From positions 3,761,014 through 3,825,013 of the forward strand of contig NZ_KB455575.1 in the NCBI RefSeq assembly GCF_000341735.1: DNA of 64,000 nucleotides, given 5' to 3'. The position numbers and the translations under genes are program-made. The notes under the pieces are model-generated. The model was not told where the DNA came from. It did not search any database and worked only from the letters and a program-made list of their open reading frames with translations. Shown here piece after piece: positions 1 to 8,140 of this stretch. Origin of the DNA: Methylotuvimicrobium buryatense 5G. GTDB lineage: Bacteria > Pseudomonadota > Gammaproteobacteria > Methylococcales > Methylomonadaceae. Numbering within the stretch: the stretch's first letter is position 1; every line of letters begins with the position of its first letter.

Positions 1-109
1 TTTTAGTTTTTGCGACTACGATTGCCCCCTGCTCGGACACTTGGCTTCGGCAAGCTGAAGCATCTTGCTAATCAGGACAACCCATGCTTTAGCCGAATGA
101 CCAACGCAG

Positions 110-676
110 CTAGGCTTTCGGTAATGTCACGCCGGTTTGGCCTTGATATTTACCGCCTCGGTCCGCGTAAGACGTTTCACAGACCTCGTCGCCGCCTAAA
201 AATAGCATTTGCGCGACACCTTCATTCGCGTAGATTTTGGCCGGCAACGGTGTGGTATTTGAAAACTCCAAGGTTACATGGCCTTCCCATTCGGGCTCGA
301 GCGGCGTGACGTTGACGATAATGCCGCAGCGCGCATAAGTCGATTTGCCAAGACAGATCGTCAGTACATCTCGCGGAATGCGGAAGAATTCGACAGTGCG
401 TGCCAATGCGAACGAATTCGGTGGAATAATACAGACATCGGATTTAACGTCGACGAAACTCGCTTCGCTAAAATCCTTCGGATCGACGATTGCCGAATTA
501 ATGTTCGTGAAAATTTTAAATTCGTCCGAGCAGCGAACGTCGTATCCGTAACTCGAGGTGCCGTACGAAATCACTCGGCCTTTTTCCGTCTCCCTAACCT
601 GCGTTGCGGCGAACGGCTCGATCATGCCGTGTTGTTCCGCCATCCGGCGTATCCACTTATCCGATTTGATGCTCAT
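110..676 (-). CDS. dcd: dCTP deaminase
   Basis: Deaminates dCTP to dUTP, feeding dUMP and thymidylate synthesis in the cytoplasm. The 188-residue product has the family length and shows the expected blocks: an N-terminal [12 protein letters not shown], the [23 protein letters not shown] core that contains the catalytic glutamate, and a C-terminal [15 protein letters not shown] nucleotide-closing tail. It starts at an ATG with an AGGA about 14 bases upstream. It stands alone; the next gene on the same strand, mrp, lies about 400 bases upstream behind a repeat element. The 109 bases beyond its stop hold no recognisable gene. Assignment is by family resemblance and is firm. Confidence 0.95.
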   Translation of the reverse strand: MSIKSDKWIRRMAEQHGMIEPFAATQVRETEKGRVISYGTSSYGYDVRCSDEFKIFTNINSAIVDPKDFSEASFVDVKSDVCIIPPNSFALARTVEFFRIPRDVLTICLGKSTYARCGIIVNVTPLEPEWEGHVTLEFSNTTPLPAKIYANEGVAQMLFLGGDEVCETSYADRGGKYQGQTGVTLPKA

Positions 677-754
677 TGAATTCTTGTCCTAATTAATTGA
701 AATCCGGTTTTTTTTACCATAGAAGCAAGCCATTATAAAACAATAAGGATTTCC

Positions 755-1047
755 TGTTTCAACAGCAATTCCCAGTTTGAGGAGTTTCGCCGATTTTAGG
801 GTCTGGGGTGTGCCTGTCGAGGAACGCCGTAAACCCATCCATGGGGGCTTGGCGGCAGCTCGAACGCCAAGGATGGCCTGTAGTAGGGCAATGCAGGGCA
901 GAAAAATGCTCCTGCATTTTCTGCATTCATTACATCCATGTAACTCAGCAATTGCCGAGGAGCAAAAATCTGGCCTGCTGCCGACATCCTCGCCAAGCAT
1001 ACCCCACACCCTTTTTGATCTCCAAATTGGGAATTGCTGCTGTTTCA
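755..1047. repeat. Inverted-repeat-bounded intergenic element (copy R1)
   Basis: The stretch between dcd and mrp is filled by an element with imperfect terminal inverted repeats of about 30 bases (755-785 and 1017-1047; shared core CAGCAATTCCCA). Inside, positions about 888-972 repeat almost exactly at 3839-3923, starting AATGCAGGGCAGAAAAATGC and ending GAGGAGCAAAAATCTG. No credible gene is seen here. It resembles a MITE or a nested intergenic repeat. Confidence 0.6.
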
Positions 1048-1079
1048 ATATCTCGTTTGCAAAGTCCGTCCGCGCGAAT

Positions 1080-2171
1080 TTAGGTATTCTGAATCACGAT
1101 ATTCGGAAATTTAGTGCTGAAATCTTTGGCTTTCAAGGCCAGTTTTGCGGCCATTTTTCGCGCAATTTCACGGTAAATTTCAGCCGAGCGACCGTCGGGA
1201 TCGGAGACGACCGTCGGACGGCCCGAATCGGCATTTAGCCTGATGTCTTTATCTAACGGTAACGCACCCAATAGCGGTACCTGGTTTTTTTCAGCCATCG
1301 CCGCGCCGCCGCCGCTACCGAAAATCGCTTCTTCATGACCGCACTGGCTACAAATATGCACGCTCATATTTTCGACGATGCCCAACACCGGTACGTTGAC
1401 CTTTTCGAACATCGCTAAACCGCGTTGCGCATCGAGAAGCGCGATATCTTGCGGCGTCGTGACGATAACCGCACCGCTAACCGGTATTTGTTGCGACAGC
1501 GTTAATTGAATGTCCCCTGTGCCGGGCGGTAGATCCACTATCAAATAATCGAGATCGGTCCAACGCGTTTCCTTGAGCAATTGCTGTAACGCGCCGGTTA
1601 CCATAGGGCCGCGCCAAATCATCGGCTGACTAGTGTCGACCAAATAGCCGATCGAATTGGTTTGTAAACCGAACGACATCTTCGGCAGCATGGTTTTGCC
1701 GTCTTCGCTTTCCGGAAAACCGGATTGTCCGAGCATCGTCGGAATGCTCGGCCCATAGATGTCGGCATCCAGAATACCGACCTTAGCGCCTTCCGCCGCC
1801 AAGGCCAGGGCTAAATTAACCGCCGTTGTCGATTTGCCGACGCCCCCTTTGCCGGATGCGACTGCGATGATGTTTTTGATGCCCGGCAGCGGATTCAAGC
1901 CTTGCTGTACCGCATGCGACAAAATATTGATAGTAATATCGATCGTCACGGTACCGATGCCATCCAGCGTCTTTAAATGCTCCAATACAGCTAACTTATA
2001 CTCATCGAGATGTTTTTTGGCTGGATAGCCTAATTCCAGTTTTATCGAGACATCTGCACCGTCAACGTTGATCGATTTAATCGATTTAGCCGAAACCAAA
2101 TCGGTTTCAACATTGGGGTCGATAAACGTCTTCAATCGATTTTGGATGTCTGCTTGGGTAATTTGTGCCAT
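1080..2171 (-). CDS. mrp: Mrp/NBP35-family iron-sulfur cluster carrier ATPase
   Basis: A P-loop ATPase that carries and transfers Fe-S clusters to apoproteins (ApbC/Mrp family). The 363-residue protein has an N-terminal MIP18/DUF59-like domain (about residues 1-90), then the deviant Walker A GKGGVGKST, switch motif DADIYGPS, Walker B-like LIVDLPPGTGD and a C-terminal CSQCGH pair of cysteines that binds the bridging cluster. The start was placed at 2171 because a GGAG lies 7 bases upstream there; an upstream in-frame ATG would add 13 residues without a good ribosome site. Single gene with divergent neighbour at 2375. Confidence 0.93.
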   Translation of the reverse strand: MAQITQADIQNRLKTFIDPNVETDLVSAKSIKSINVDGADVSIKLELGYPAKKHLDEYKLAVLEHLKTLDGIGTVTIDITINILSHAVQQGLNPLPGIKNIIAVASGKGGVGKSTTAVNLALALAAEGAKVGILDADIYGPSIPTMLGQSGFPESEDGKTMLPKMSFGLQTNSIGYLVDTSQPMIWRGPMVTGALQQLLKETRWTDLDYLIVDLPPGTGDIQLTLSQQIPVSGAVIVTTPQDIALLDAQRGLAMFEKVNVPVLGIVENMSVHICSQCGHEEAIFGSGGGAAMAEKNQVPLLGALPLDKDIRLNADSGRPTVVSDPDGRSAEIYREIARKMAAKLALKAKDFSTKFPNIVIQNT

Positions 2172-2374
2172 GAGTGCTCCGGGGTAAGGAAGTGTTGAAT
2201 TAATAACCAACTAAAATACTAAGGATTGGTATTGTACAATCTGAAACCATTATTGACCACTGAACACGCTATTTCAAAACTTAGCGGTCGTTATCCCACG
2301 CTTGCGAAAATTGCTTTAGCGAACTATTTTTTTAATATCTTGATGTCATATCGCTCATTTTCCAGGTTGTTGAA

Positions 2375-2857
2375 ATGGTCAAACGAATTTTTATTGTTGT
2401 CTTAGCGGTGTTGACGATGACGGCTTATTCTAACGAGAATTTGAAACAAAAGGCTCATACTGCTTTAAGTGACTTTTTTCAATTAAACGGGAAGTCGCTA
2501 AGTTTTGATGGGACTTATGTCGATACGCCGGCCGAATTTGGTCGAACATGTCGCATAAGCATTGATTTTACAATTCCGGGCCGGGAATATTTAACGATTA
2601 GCGGAGAATATACCGCAGTCGGCACATTGGGGGACGGCATTTATTTCGATGCCGCACCCGAAACTTTTACCCGAGTCGAGTTGCTTAACGGCAAGCTGAT
2701 CGTGGAACAAAAATTTAGCGATAGTTTCGTCACCGGTTCCGAATACCTGTTGCAGGCAACTCAGCATTTCGGTCAACTTGAAATCAAATTAAAGCAAATG
2801 AATCGGTTTTTATTTTTTACCGATACCGTGGAAAAACGCTGTATTGCAAAACTTTAA
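2375..2857 (+). CDS. Hypothetical secreted protein, 160 aa
   Basis: Not recognised. The first 18 or so residues (MVKRIFIVVLAVLTMTAYS) look like a cleavable signal peptide, so the product is probably periplasmic. The rest is a mixed beta-rich sequence with two cysteines (CRISIDF and a C-terminal KRCIAKL) that could form a disulfide. It ends 12 bases before the serine hydrolase gene and probably shares its transcript. No catalytic motif is visible. Confidence 0.65.
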   Translation: MVKRIFIVVLAVLTMTAYSNENLKQKAHTALSDFFQLNGKSLSFDGTYVDTPAEFGRTCRISIDFTIPGREYLTISGEYTAVGTLGDGIYFDAAPETFTRVELLNGKLIVEQKFSDSFVTGSEYLLQATQHFGQLEIKLKQMNRFLFFTDTVEKRCIAKL

Positions 2858-2869
2858 AGGAGAGCTTCC

Positions 2870-3670
2870 ATGGCTGTAGACCCGAAAAAACCGCGTACCG
2901 TTTTGATCATTCATGGCGTTCAGACCGGCGACGATAGCGATTTGAATCAAGATCGACTCATCGAACAGTTACTAAAAAGTCGTCTGGGCAATATGCCGCT
3001 TCAATTCAAGACCGATCTTTATCGTTATGAAAATTTAAACAATCAAGCGCAAAGCAAATATGGGAAATTAATCAAACTCATTGCCGCCAATCCGATAGGC
3101 GAAGTTTTGGCCGGCAATGCCCTCGATCTCATCGGCGATGTCGTCACCGCGCGCCTCGACACCAGCACCGCAGCACAAATTAGGCAAGGCTTCAAGAATA
3201 AGATTCTCGAGATTTTTACCGGAGGCAGTCCTTGCTATGTTGTCGCTCACAGTTTAGGTTCGATCTATGCCTTTGATGTGATCAACGAGTTGATCAAGGA
3301 TAACCATTACTTCGACAGAAATTCGCGCCGAACCTGGCCGGTACAGGGATTAATCACGCTCGGTTCGCCGATAGGGTTGTCGATGTTCAAGAAAAGGCGT
3401 CAGAAAGTCCAATCTCTTGGCGAGGGAACCAAGATGTTCCGCTGGCTCAATTATTGGGACCGGACCGATCCGGTCGTATCCGGAAAACTGTTCGGCCAAA
3501 CGCTAAACGGCTTCGAGATCGCCGAAAAATACCGCACCGAATCGCCGGACTTAGGTTGGGTCATCCGCGACCGGCCGGTCGATACCGGAAAAGCCTGGCT
3601 CATGGCACATGTGGCATATTGGGAAAACCCGATGGTCGGCGATGGCTTGTTCGATTTAGTCACTAACTAA
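2870..3670 (+). CDS. Alpha/beta-hydrolase, lipase/esterase-like
   Basis: A 266-residue alpha/beta-hydrolase. The N-terminal strand plus oxyanion region reads VLIIHGVQTGDD (about 11-22), and the nucleophile elbow is AHSLGS with Ser128 (GxSxG form). A later LGSPIGL and the aspartate in NYWDRTDPV are consistent with a catalytic triad, with a histidine in LMAHVAYW. No signal peptide, so cytoplasmic. It starts 12 bases after the preceding secreted protein with an AAAGGAGAG ribosome site, indicating co-transcription. The substrate cannot be read from the sequence. Its stop codon is part of a repeat element that begins at 3668. Confidence 0.75.
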   Translation: MAVDPKKPRTVLIIHGVQTGDDSDLNQDRLIEQLLKSRLGNMPLQFKTDLYRYENLNNQAQSKYGKLIKLIAANPIGEVLAGNALDLIGDVVTARLDTSTAAQIRQGFKNKILEIFTGGSPCYVVAHSLGSIYAFDVINELIKDNHYFDRNSRRTWPVQGLITLGSPIGLSMFKKRRQKVQSLGEGTKMFRWLNYWDRTDPVVSGKLFGQTLNGFEIAEKYRTESPDLGWVIRDRPVDTGKAWLMAHVAYWENPMVGDGLFDLVTN

Positions 3671-4048
3671 GGATTTCGTGATAAATAACGTCCTGGAACT
3701 ATACGCTTTGTTGAGGGTACGGTAACTCGCTTGGCAGGACGCCGTGAATACGTCCTTGTAGGCTTGACGGCGGCGACTAATTGCCATGGATGGCATGAAT
3801 GCAGATTTTGTATTACGCCATGGATGGCGTGTATTAGAGCAATGCAGGGCAGAAAAATGCTCCTGCATTTTCTGCATTCATTACATCCATGTAACTCAGC
3901 AATTGCCGAGGAGCAAAAATCTGCAAACGCCATGGATGGCGTGAATGCAGATTTTGCAGGAGCAAAAATCTGCCCTGCCGCCGACACCTGCCAATCGAGC
4001 AACCGAACCCTCCGTAAAATAAGGAAGTTATTTGCGACCAAACCCTAA
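3668..4048. repeat. Inverted-repeat element R2, copy 1, with a nested insertion
   Basis: Bounded by imperfect inverted repeats of about 27 bases: TAAGGATTTCGTGATAAATA at the left and its counterpart ending at 4048. A shorter copy lies at 21008-21203. This copy carries extra material in the middle: several CCATGGATGGCGT-type short repeats and the 85-bp unit (3839-3923) also found at 888-972. The left end supplies the TAA stop codon of the hydrolase gene. No gene is supported inside. Confidence 0.65.
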
Positions 4049-4062
4049 GCGGAACAGAAAAC

Positions 4063-4593
4063 ATGAAAAAACTTTTTACTTCGATTTATTTATTAGTCCT
4101 GCTCAACGGTTGTACGCTTTCGATGTATACAGCTGAACTGGATGCGTTGAATTCCGACGGCGAGCCGCGAAAAGCCCTGCTGTATTGGTCGAAAACCGAC
4201 CGGTTGATCGGCACCTCGAAAGCCGGTCCGGTCATCTTGATGACCGAATGCAGCACACGCAGGTTGAGCTTCGATGAAACCGAGGCGCGAATTATTTACC
4301 GAGGCGAGCCGGGACGAGACCGGATTGCCGGACAAAACGAAACAATCGAGGACGGGACGGTTTGCGCGAAAATAGAAACGCAGTTGAAACTCACCGAATT
4401 GCAAGCCGGCGAGTTAATGCTGACAATGCTTTGCGAAGCCGTGTATGACGAATTCAGTATACAAGAGGGGTTATATACGCCCGCTTATCTTAAGGCCCGC
4501 GAAGCGCCGTACCTTTTCGACGTTCAAGAAAATACGAGTTGGAGCTTGTTCGGGGAAACCCCGAAAGCACCGGAGCCGCCGGAGTGCAAGTGA
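4063..4593 (+). CDS. Predicted lipoprotein, 176 aa
   Basis: Not recognised by family. The N-terminus is a lipoprotein signal: positive start MKK, hydrophobic stretch, then LLNGC with the lipidation cysteine at about residue 17. It is therefore probably anchored in a membrane facing the periplasm. The mature part has four further cysteines (MTECSTR, VCAKIE, MLCEAV and the C-terminal PPECK), which may pair in disulfides, and ends in a proline-rich tail PKAPEPPE. The gene stands alone between two repeat elements. Confidence 0.6.
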   Translation: MKKLFTSIYLLVLLNGCTLSMYTAELDALNSDGEPRKALLYWSKTDRLIGTSKAGPVILMTECSTRRLSFDETEARIIYRGEPGRDRIAGQNETIEDGTVCAKIETQLKLTELQAGELMLTMLCEAVYDEFSIQEGLYTPAYLKAREAPYLFDVQENTSWSLFGETPKAPEPPECK

Positions 4594-4666
4594 GCAATAC
4601 GTTCGGGGCGAGTTGTATAAACCAGTCCCATGAGTTAAAGACTGTGAAGTATTCAATCTTACGAAA

Positions 4667-4828
4667 TATACCCATCGCACTTCAAATTTCGGCATTGATG
4701 CGTGGAGGTGCCGGGGTGTTCGGCAAAGGCTTTGACAGCTGGGATGCTGTCACAGAGCCTACATGGACGTATTCACGGCGTCCTTTGACGGATACTCCGG
4801 CGCCGAAATTTGACCAGCAAAGGGTATA
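4667..4828. repeat. Inverted-repeat element R3, copy 1
   Basis: Starts TATACCCATCGCACTTCAAA and ends with the inverted counterpart ...GGGTATA. The inside carries the phrase CCTACATGGACGTATTCACG, which recurs at 25080 and 42690. Related copies: 25003-25161 and 42656-42761. Single ends of the same family are seen at 8912-8934, 11408-11433 and 31211-31241. Confidence 0.65.
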
Positions 4829-4830
4829 AC

Positions 4831-4905
4831 CATGAAACGCATGAAGTGACATGAACAATTAGTTTATTGCAGTTATAGTCTTTTTCTTCATGTCCTTCAT
4901 GGTGA
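4831..4905. repeat. Short CATGAAG inverted repeat
   Basis: CATGAAACGCATGAAG on the left faces CTTCATGTCCTTCATGG on the right. The same motif type flanks 7915-8060 and appears singly near 13325. The rest of 4594-4949 holds element R3 and no supported gene. Confidence 0.5.
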
Positions 4906-4949
4906 ATAAATTTTTTAATGATGTATTTGCCAGCACTTTTAAATCCTCG

Positions 4950-5873
4950 TTAGCTAGTCAATTGGTCGGCCATTGCGGCAATGTCGTCAAGCGAAGCACT
5001 GAGTTCGGCGAGTTTTTGATGAACCGCATCCGAATTCAAATTCAATACTGCGAATTCCTCTTCGCTGTAAATTTGATTTTGCCCGTCGCCGATACCTAAG
5101 GTTCCCAATAAGCAATCGCTTAAATACACCAATAAATTAAGAGGGTAATTGTCGCCGCGGTAATGAGGGTTATGGTGATGATAAACGACATCGACAATCG
5201 GTTTCGGCATCGACCAGCTGCGCATGAGCCAAGCGCCTAGCAAAGTATGGTCGACGCCGAAGGCAAACCGCTCGATGTTGTAAACGCTTAGTGTGGCATT
5301 GGCATCGATGATTCTCGATAAATAAGCAAACTCTTCCGGAAACTCGTGCCCGAGCAATGGAAAGCCGATGTTGTGCAGCAACGAGGCTAAAAACAACGTT
5401 TGACGGTCCGGTCTTTCTTCGGCCGGCATCATTTCGCCGAGTGTCAATGTCAGGCGGGAACCGGCAATGGCTTGAATCCATAACATTCGAGTGCCGACCT
5501 TCCCGATTTTCGGCGCTTTAAGCGGCGATAACGCGCTAAGGCCCAGAGCCAAATTCATCACAAAATCATAGCCTAATACACGGGCTATCGACTCTTGTAT
5601 CGATACGAGCTTGCCCCGGTAGCCGTAAAGGGCCGAACCGGCCCAGCGAATCACTTGCGAGCTCAGAATGGGATCCATTTCGATGATTGCCGCCAATTTT
5701 TTAACATCCGCTAACGGATCCGACGCCAATTCAATAATTTGCCGAGCGATACCCGGCAAGGGTGGTAGCGCCTTGATGCGATTGATTTCTTCACGCAAGT
5801 CTACCGGATGCGAAAAATTATCCAAGCCTGGATCGATAGTGTTGATAGTCCAACTACTCAGTGATGATTCCAT
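4950..5873 (-). CDS. HDOD-domain protein
   Basis: A 307-residue HDOD protein, a non-catalytic relative of HD phosphohydrolases used in bacterial signalling. The N-terminal third reads INRIKALPPLPGIARQII and ISSQVIRW-like segments typical of HDOD, followed by VLGYDFVMNLALGLSALSP and LLHNIGFPLLGHEF. The start was set at the ATG at 5873 (GAG 9 bases upstream), not the upstream TTG. It lies 11 bases after the sigma54 activator gene on the same strand and is surely co-transcribed with it, so it probably works in the same signalling circuit. Exact role unknown. Confidence 0.8.
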   Translation of the reverse strand: MESSLSSWTINTIDPGLDNFSHPVDLREEINRIKALPPLPGIARQIIELASDPLADVKKLAAIIEMDPILSSQVIRWAGSALYGYRGKLVSIQESIARVLGYDFVMNLALGLSALSPLKAPKIGKVGTRMLWIQAIAGSRLTLTLGEMMPAEERPDRQTLFLASLLHNIGFPLLGHEFPEEFAYLSRIIDANATLSVYNIERFAFGVDHTLLGAWLMRSWSMPKPIVDVVYHHHNPHYRGDNYPLNLLVYLSDCLLGTLGIGDGQNQIYSEEEFAVLNLNSDAVHQKLAELSASLDDIAAMADQLTS

Positions 5874-5884
5874 TGTCAACTCTA

Positions 5885-7201
5885 TTAATTGATATTGAGG
5901 CGATTTAATTTGCGGTATAAAGTTCTTTCGCTGATATTCATTTCAGAAGCAATCAGCTTACGGTTGCCTTGATATTTTTTGATCAAGGACCGAATGAACT
6001 CGGCTTCGATAGTATCCAAAGGGTTTATGTTTGATGCCCCAGTGTCCTCAATTACCGCTCCTTGTCCGCGTCTTTCTATCATACCGGGTTTTAATGTAGC
6101 GCCTTGACGCCGCATGATGGAAATATCCAGTTCATCGATAGTGTGGTTTTTGCAAAGGCATGTTGCCAGCTGCAGGCAATTTTTCAGTTCGCGTATATTG
6201 CCGGGCCATTTGTGCTGCATTAATTTTTGCATGGCGGCTTTGGTCGTACTATATACACAGCAGTCGCGTTGCCCGAAAGACTTAAGAAAATGTCCTACCA
6301 GTGCCGGCATATCCTCTATCCGGTCTCTCAAAGCCGGTATTTCCAACGGAAAAACCGACAATCGGTAAAACAAATCTTCCCGGAACAGTCCGTTTCTCAC
6401 CATTTCTCCAAGGTTTCTGTGTGTGGCCGTCACGACTCGAACCGTCGATGTCAACGATGTGGTACCGCCTACCCGCCTAAATTGGCCGCTTTCTAATGCT
6501 CTTAATAACTTAGGTTGTAAAGAGACCGGCAATTCGCCGACCTCATCAAGAAACAAAGTGCCTCCGTCCGCTAGTTCGAACAATCCTTTTTTGGCGGATG
6601 CTGCCCCGGTAAAGGAGCCCTTTTCATGGCCGAACAGTTCGCTTTCGAACAAGTCTTCTCCGAGTACCGTGCAATCGACGATGACAAATTCTCCATAGGC
6701 ATTTTGCGATTGCCGATGAATAAATTCGGCGGCGAGCTCTTTGCCGGTTCCGGTTTCGCCGTTTAACATGACCGGTACATTCGATTGAGCGGCCTTTTGC
6801 AAGTTAGATTTCAGATTTATGAAAGCAGAAGACGTGCCAACCATCTTCGGGCTTTTATCCTGAGGTTCCGACGCACCGGCGGTAAGTACCGACTCCCCCA
6901 GATAAAGCGTGCCGTCGGTATCGAGTAAAGGATAGCCCCGAACTTTCAATAAATACTCGCGCTCGTCCAAGGTATCGCTGAATAAACCCGCATAAGGCTC
7001 AAGCGTTTGAAAAAAACGTCGATGCCGGCAATCGCCCGGATTATTGCAGCACGCATTACCCAAAATACTTTCTCTGGTCTGCCCGAAATGATTTTCCCAA
7101 GCGCGATTAACGCCGACGATTTGTTGAGCTGCATTGACAATAATAAAAGGCAGGTCGTGGGTTTCGAGCAGCGAATTCAGCGTGAACGAGTTTATTTGCA
7201 T
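5885..7201 (-). CDS. PAS-AAA-Fis sigma54-dependent transcriptional activator
   Basis: A 438-residue enhancer-binding protein. Residues about 5-115 form a PAS sensor with a cysteine group CCNNPGDC that could hold a metal or cofactor. The central AAA+ domain has Walker A GETGTGKE, the sigma54-contact loop as GSFTGA, and Walker B GGTLFLDEVGELP. The C-terminus is a Fis-type helix-turn-helix (NRKLIASEMNISERTLYRKL). There is no receiver domain, so sensing is direct. The ATG at 7201 fits better than a TTG 33 bases upstream. Its likely target is the sigma54 promoter at 7621-7638, through the palindromes at 7425-7459. The HDOD gene follows in the same operon. Confidence 0.88.
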   Translation of the reverse strand: MQINSFTLNSLLETHDLPFIIVNAAQQIVGVNRAWENHFGQTRESILGNACCNNPGDCRHRRFFQTLEPYAGLFSDTLDEREYLLKVRGYPLLDTDGTLYLGESVLTAGASEPQDKSPKMVGTSSAFINLKSNLQKAAQSNVPVMLNGETGTGKELAAEFIHRQSQNAYGEFVIVDCTVLGEDLFESELFGHEKGSFTGAASAKKGLFELADGGTLFLDEVGELPVSLQPKLLRALESGQFRRVGGTTSLTSTVRVVTATHRNLGEMVRNGLFREDLFYRLSVFPLEIPALRDRIEDMPALVGHFLKSFGQRDCCVYSTTKAAMQKLMQHKWPGNIRELKNCLQLATCLCKNHTIDELDISIMRRQGATLKPGMIERRGQGAVIEDTGASNINPLDTIEAEFIRSLIKKYQGNRKLIASEMNISERTLYRKLNRLNIN

Positions 7202-7252
7202 AGTTCCAATCAGCAAGTTATATCCGAAAACCAAATTTCAGGTAAGTATTCA

Positions 7253-7331
7253 GTCCCCCTCTTTGAAAAAGAGGGGTTAGGGGAGATTTTTTAAATAAAT
7301 CCCCCTCAATCCCCCTTTTTCAAAGGGGGAG
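7253..7331. repeat. Imperfect palindromic repeat
   Basis: CCCCTCTTTGAAAAAGAGGG with TTAGGGGAGATTT on the left is mirrored by AAATCCCCCTCAATCCCCC and TTTCAAAGGGGGA on the right. This is a dispersed palindromic repeat type. It lies between the activator gene and its presumed upstream sites. Confidence 0.7.
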
Positions 7332-7400
7332 GCCAACAATTACGCCTGAATTGCGGTAATTTGCCAACGGGGTCTGAATACTTACAAGTTCAGCGCCACT

Positions 7401-7460
7401 TGTCAGTATTTCGATTTAGTGACGTGTCAGCCCTGACAGTCAACATGACATTGTTGTCAG
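7401..7460. promoter_or_regulatory. Paired palindromes, candidate enhancer sites
   Basis: Two 14-base palindromes, TGTCAGCCCTGACA (7425-7438) and TGACATTGTTGTCA (7446-7459), have centres 21 bases apart, two helical turns. A further half site TGTCAG is at 7401-7406. They lie about 165-195 bases upstream of the sigma54 promoter at 7621, the usual place for activator sites, and next to a sigma54 activator gene. Binding is inferred. Confidence 0.6.
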
Positions 7461-7516
7461 GCCCGGAAAGCATTCTAACTGATTAATTCATTATTAATAG
7501 AATTTCGGTTTTAATC

Positions 7517-7559
7517 AAAAAAAGAACCGTTGCTTGCCGTATGAGGCGGTTCGGTTCTT
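7517..7559 (-). terminator. Minus-strand rho-independent terminator candidate
   Basis: Arms CGGTTCTT (7552-7559) and AAGAACCG (7522-7529) form a stem which, read on the minus strand, is followed by a run of seven T. It would stop transcripts coming leftward from the 7560-7700 region, either as an insulator for the activator gene or as the end of a small antisense RNA. Confidence 0.45.
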
Positions 7560-7620
7560 AGAAGGCATTGGCTTGGTTATGTTCATTGATGCAGTAAGCA
7601 GGAATAGGGACTTAAGAGAG

Positions 7621-7638
7621 TTGGCTTGAAAAATGCTG
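7621..7638 (+). promoter_or_regulatory. Sigma54 (-24/-12) promoter
   Basis: TTGGCTTGAAAAATGCTG has GG and GC separated by exactly 10 bases and matches the TTGGC...TTGCW consensus closely. It lies 54 bases upstream of the ATG at 7692 and downstream of a divergent sigma54 activator gene and two palindromes. Confidence 0.75.
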
Positions 7639-7691
7639 TTGATTAAATAGCAGTTACTTTTTTGAAACTTAATTGAATTATAGGATCAACA

Positions 7692-7835
7692 ATGAACGCA
7701 AAATCAATATTGCTATATTCCATCTTGGCCCTCCTGTTTAAAGCGTTGACGTCAACGGCTCCCGGACCTTCTTTATTTATTCTGTTGAGTTTTGCATTGA
7801 TTACATTCGGCTTCATGAGAAAAAGCCGGTCATAG
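7692..7835 (+). CDS. Tiny PEP-CTERM-like membrane protein, 47 aa
   Basis: The reading frame from 7692 gives MNAKSILLYSILALLFKALT, then STAPGPS, a hydrophobic stretch LFILLSFALITFGF and the basic end MRKSRS. The second half has the layout of a PEP-CTERM sorting signal (a PEPS-like motif, a membrane helix, an arginine-rich tail), with PGPS in place of PEPS; the first half looks like a signal sequence. So almost the whole protein is signal peptide plus sorting tag. AGGA sits 9 bases before the ATG. The sigma54 promoter at 7621 is directly upstream and a canonical PEP-CTERM gene follows at 8141. Function unknown; it could be a secreted or processed peptide. Confidence 0.6.
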   Translation: MNAKSILLYSILALLFKALTSTAPGPSLFILLSFALITFGFMRKSRS

Positions 7836-7914
7836 CGAAGACTAGAAGCGCAACGGCACTGAATGATTAATTGCACTTTTGATCAGGCATAAACGTTCAG
7901 CCTAAATTCGGCAG

Positions 7915-8060
7915 TTTAATCATGAAGCTCATGAAGTTAATGAAGTATTTCAAAAGATTACCTAAGCATTGCAGCTAACCTTTCGGGCGAGCGAAAGTTG
8001 CACACAAACAAATGACAAGGTAATTAACTTCTTATTCTTCATGATCTTCATGGTGAAATT
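7915..8060. repeat. CATGAAG inverted-repeat element
   Basis: ATCATGAAGCTCATGAAG on the left (7918-) is inverted on the right (TTCTTCATGATCTTCATGG, about 8036-8054). The same motif occurs at 4831-4905. Nothing else is recognised between 7836 and 8140. Confidence 0.5.
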
Positions 8061-8140
8061 CTTTTTCTAGATTCAGACCAGCATTATCAAATTTTGTTGT
8101 TCATTATTGCCCTCTTTTTTAATTTCTTTAGGAATGCAAC

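Noticed and set aside
777..1238. Frames of 90-150 codons across the dcd-mrp gap
   Set aside because: They run through inverted-repeat element R1 and reappear in the R2 copy at 3731; repeat artefacts.
7643..7876. 77-codon minus-strand frame over the tiny PEP-CTERM-like gene
   Set aside because: No ribosome site and no recognisable protein; the plus-strand frame has a sigma54 promoter, AGGA and a sorting-tag layout. The nearby minus-strand terminator keeps the point slightly open.
7980..8140. Sigma54 promoter before the larger PEP-CTERM gene
   Set aside because: No GG-N10-GC pair with the flanking consensus was found in this stretch.
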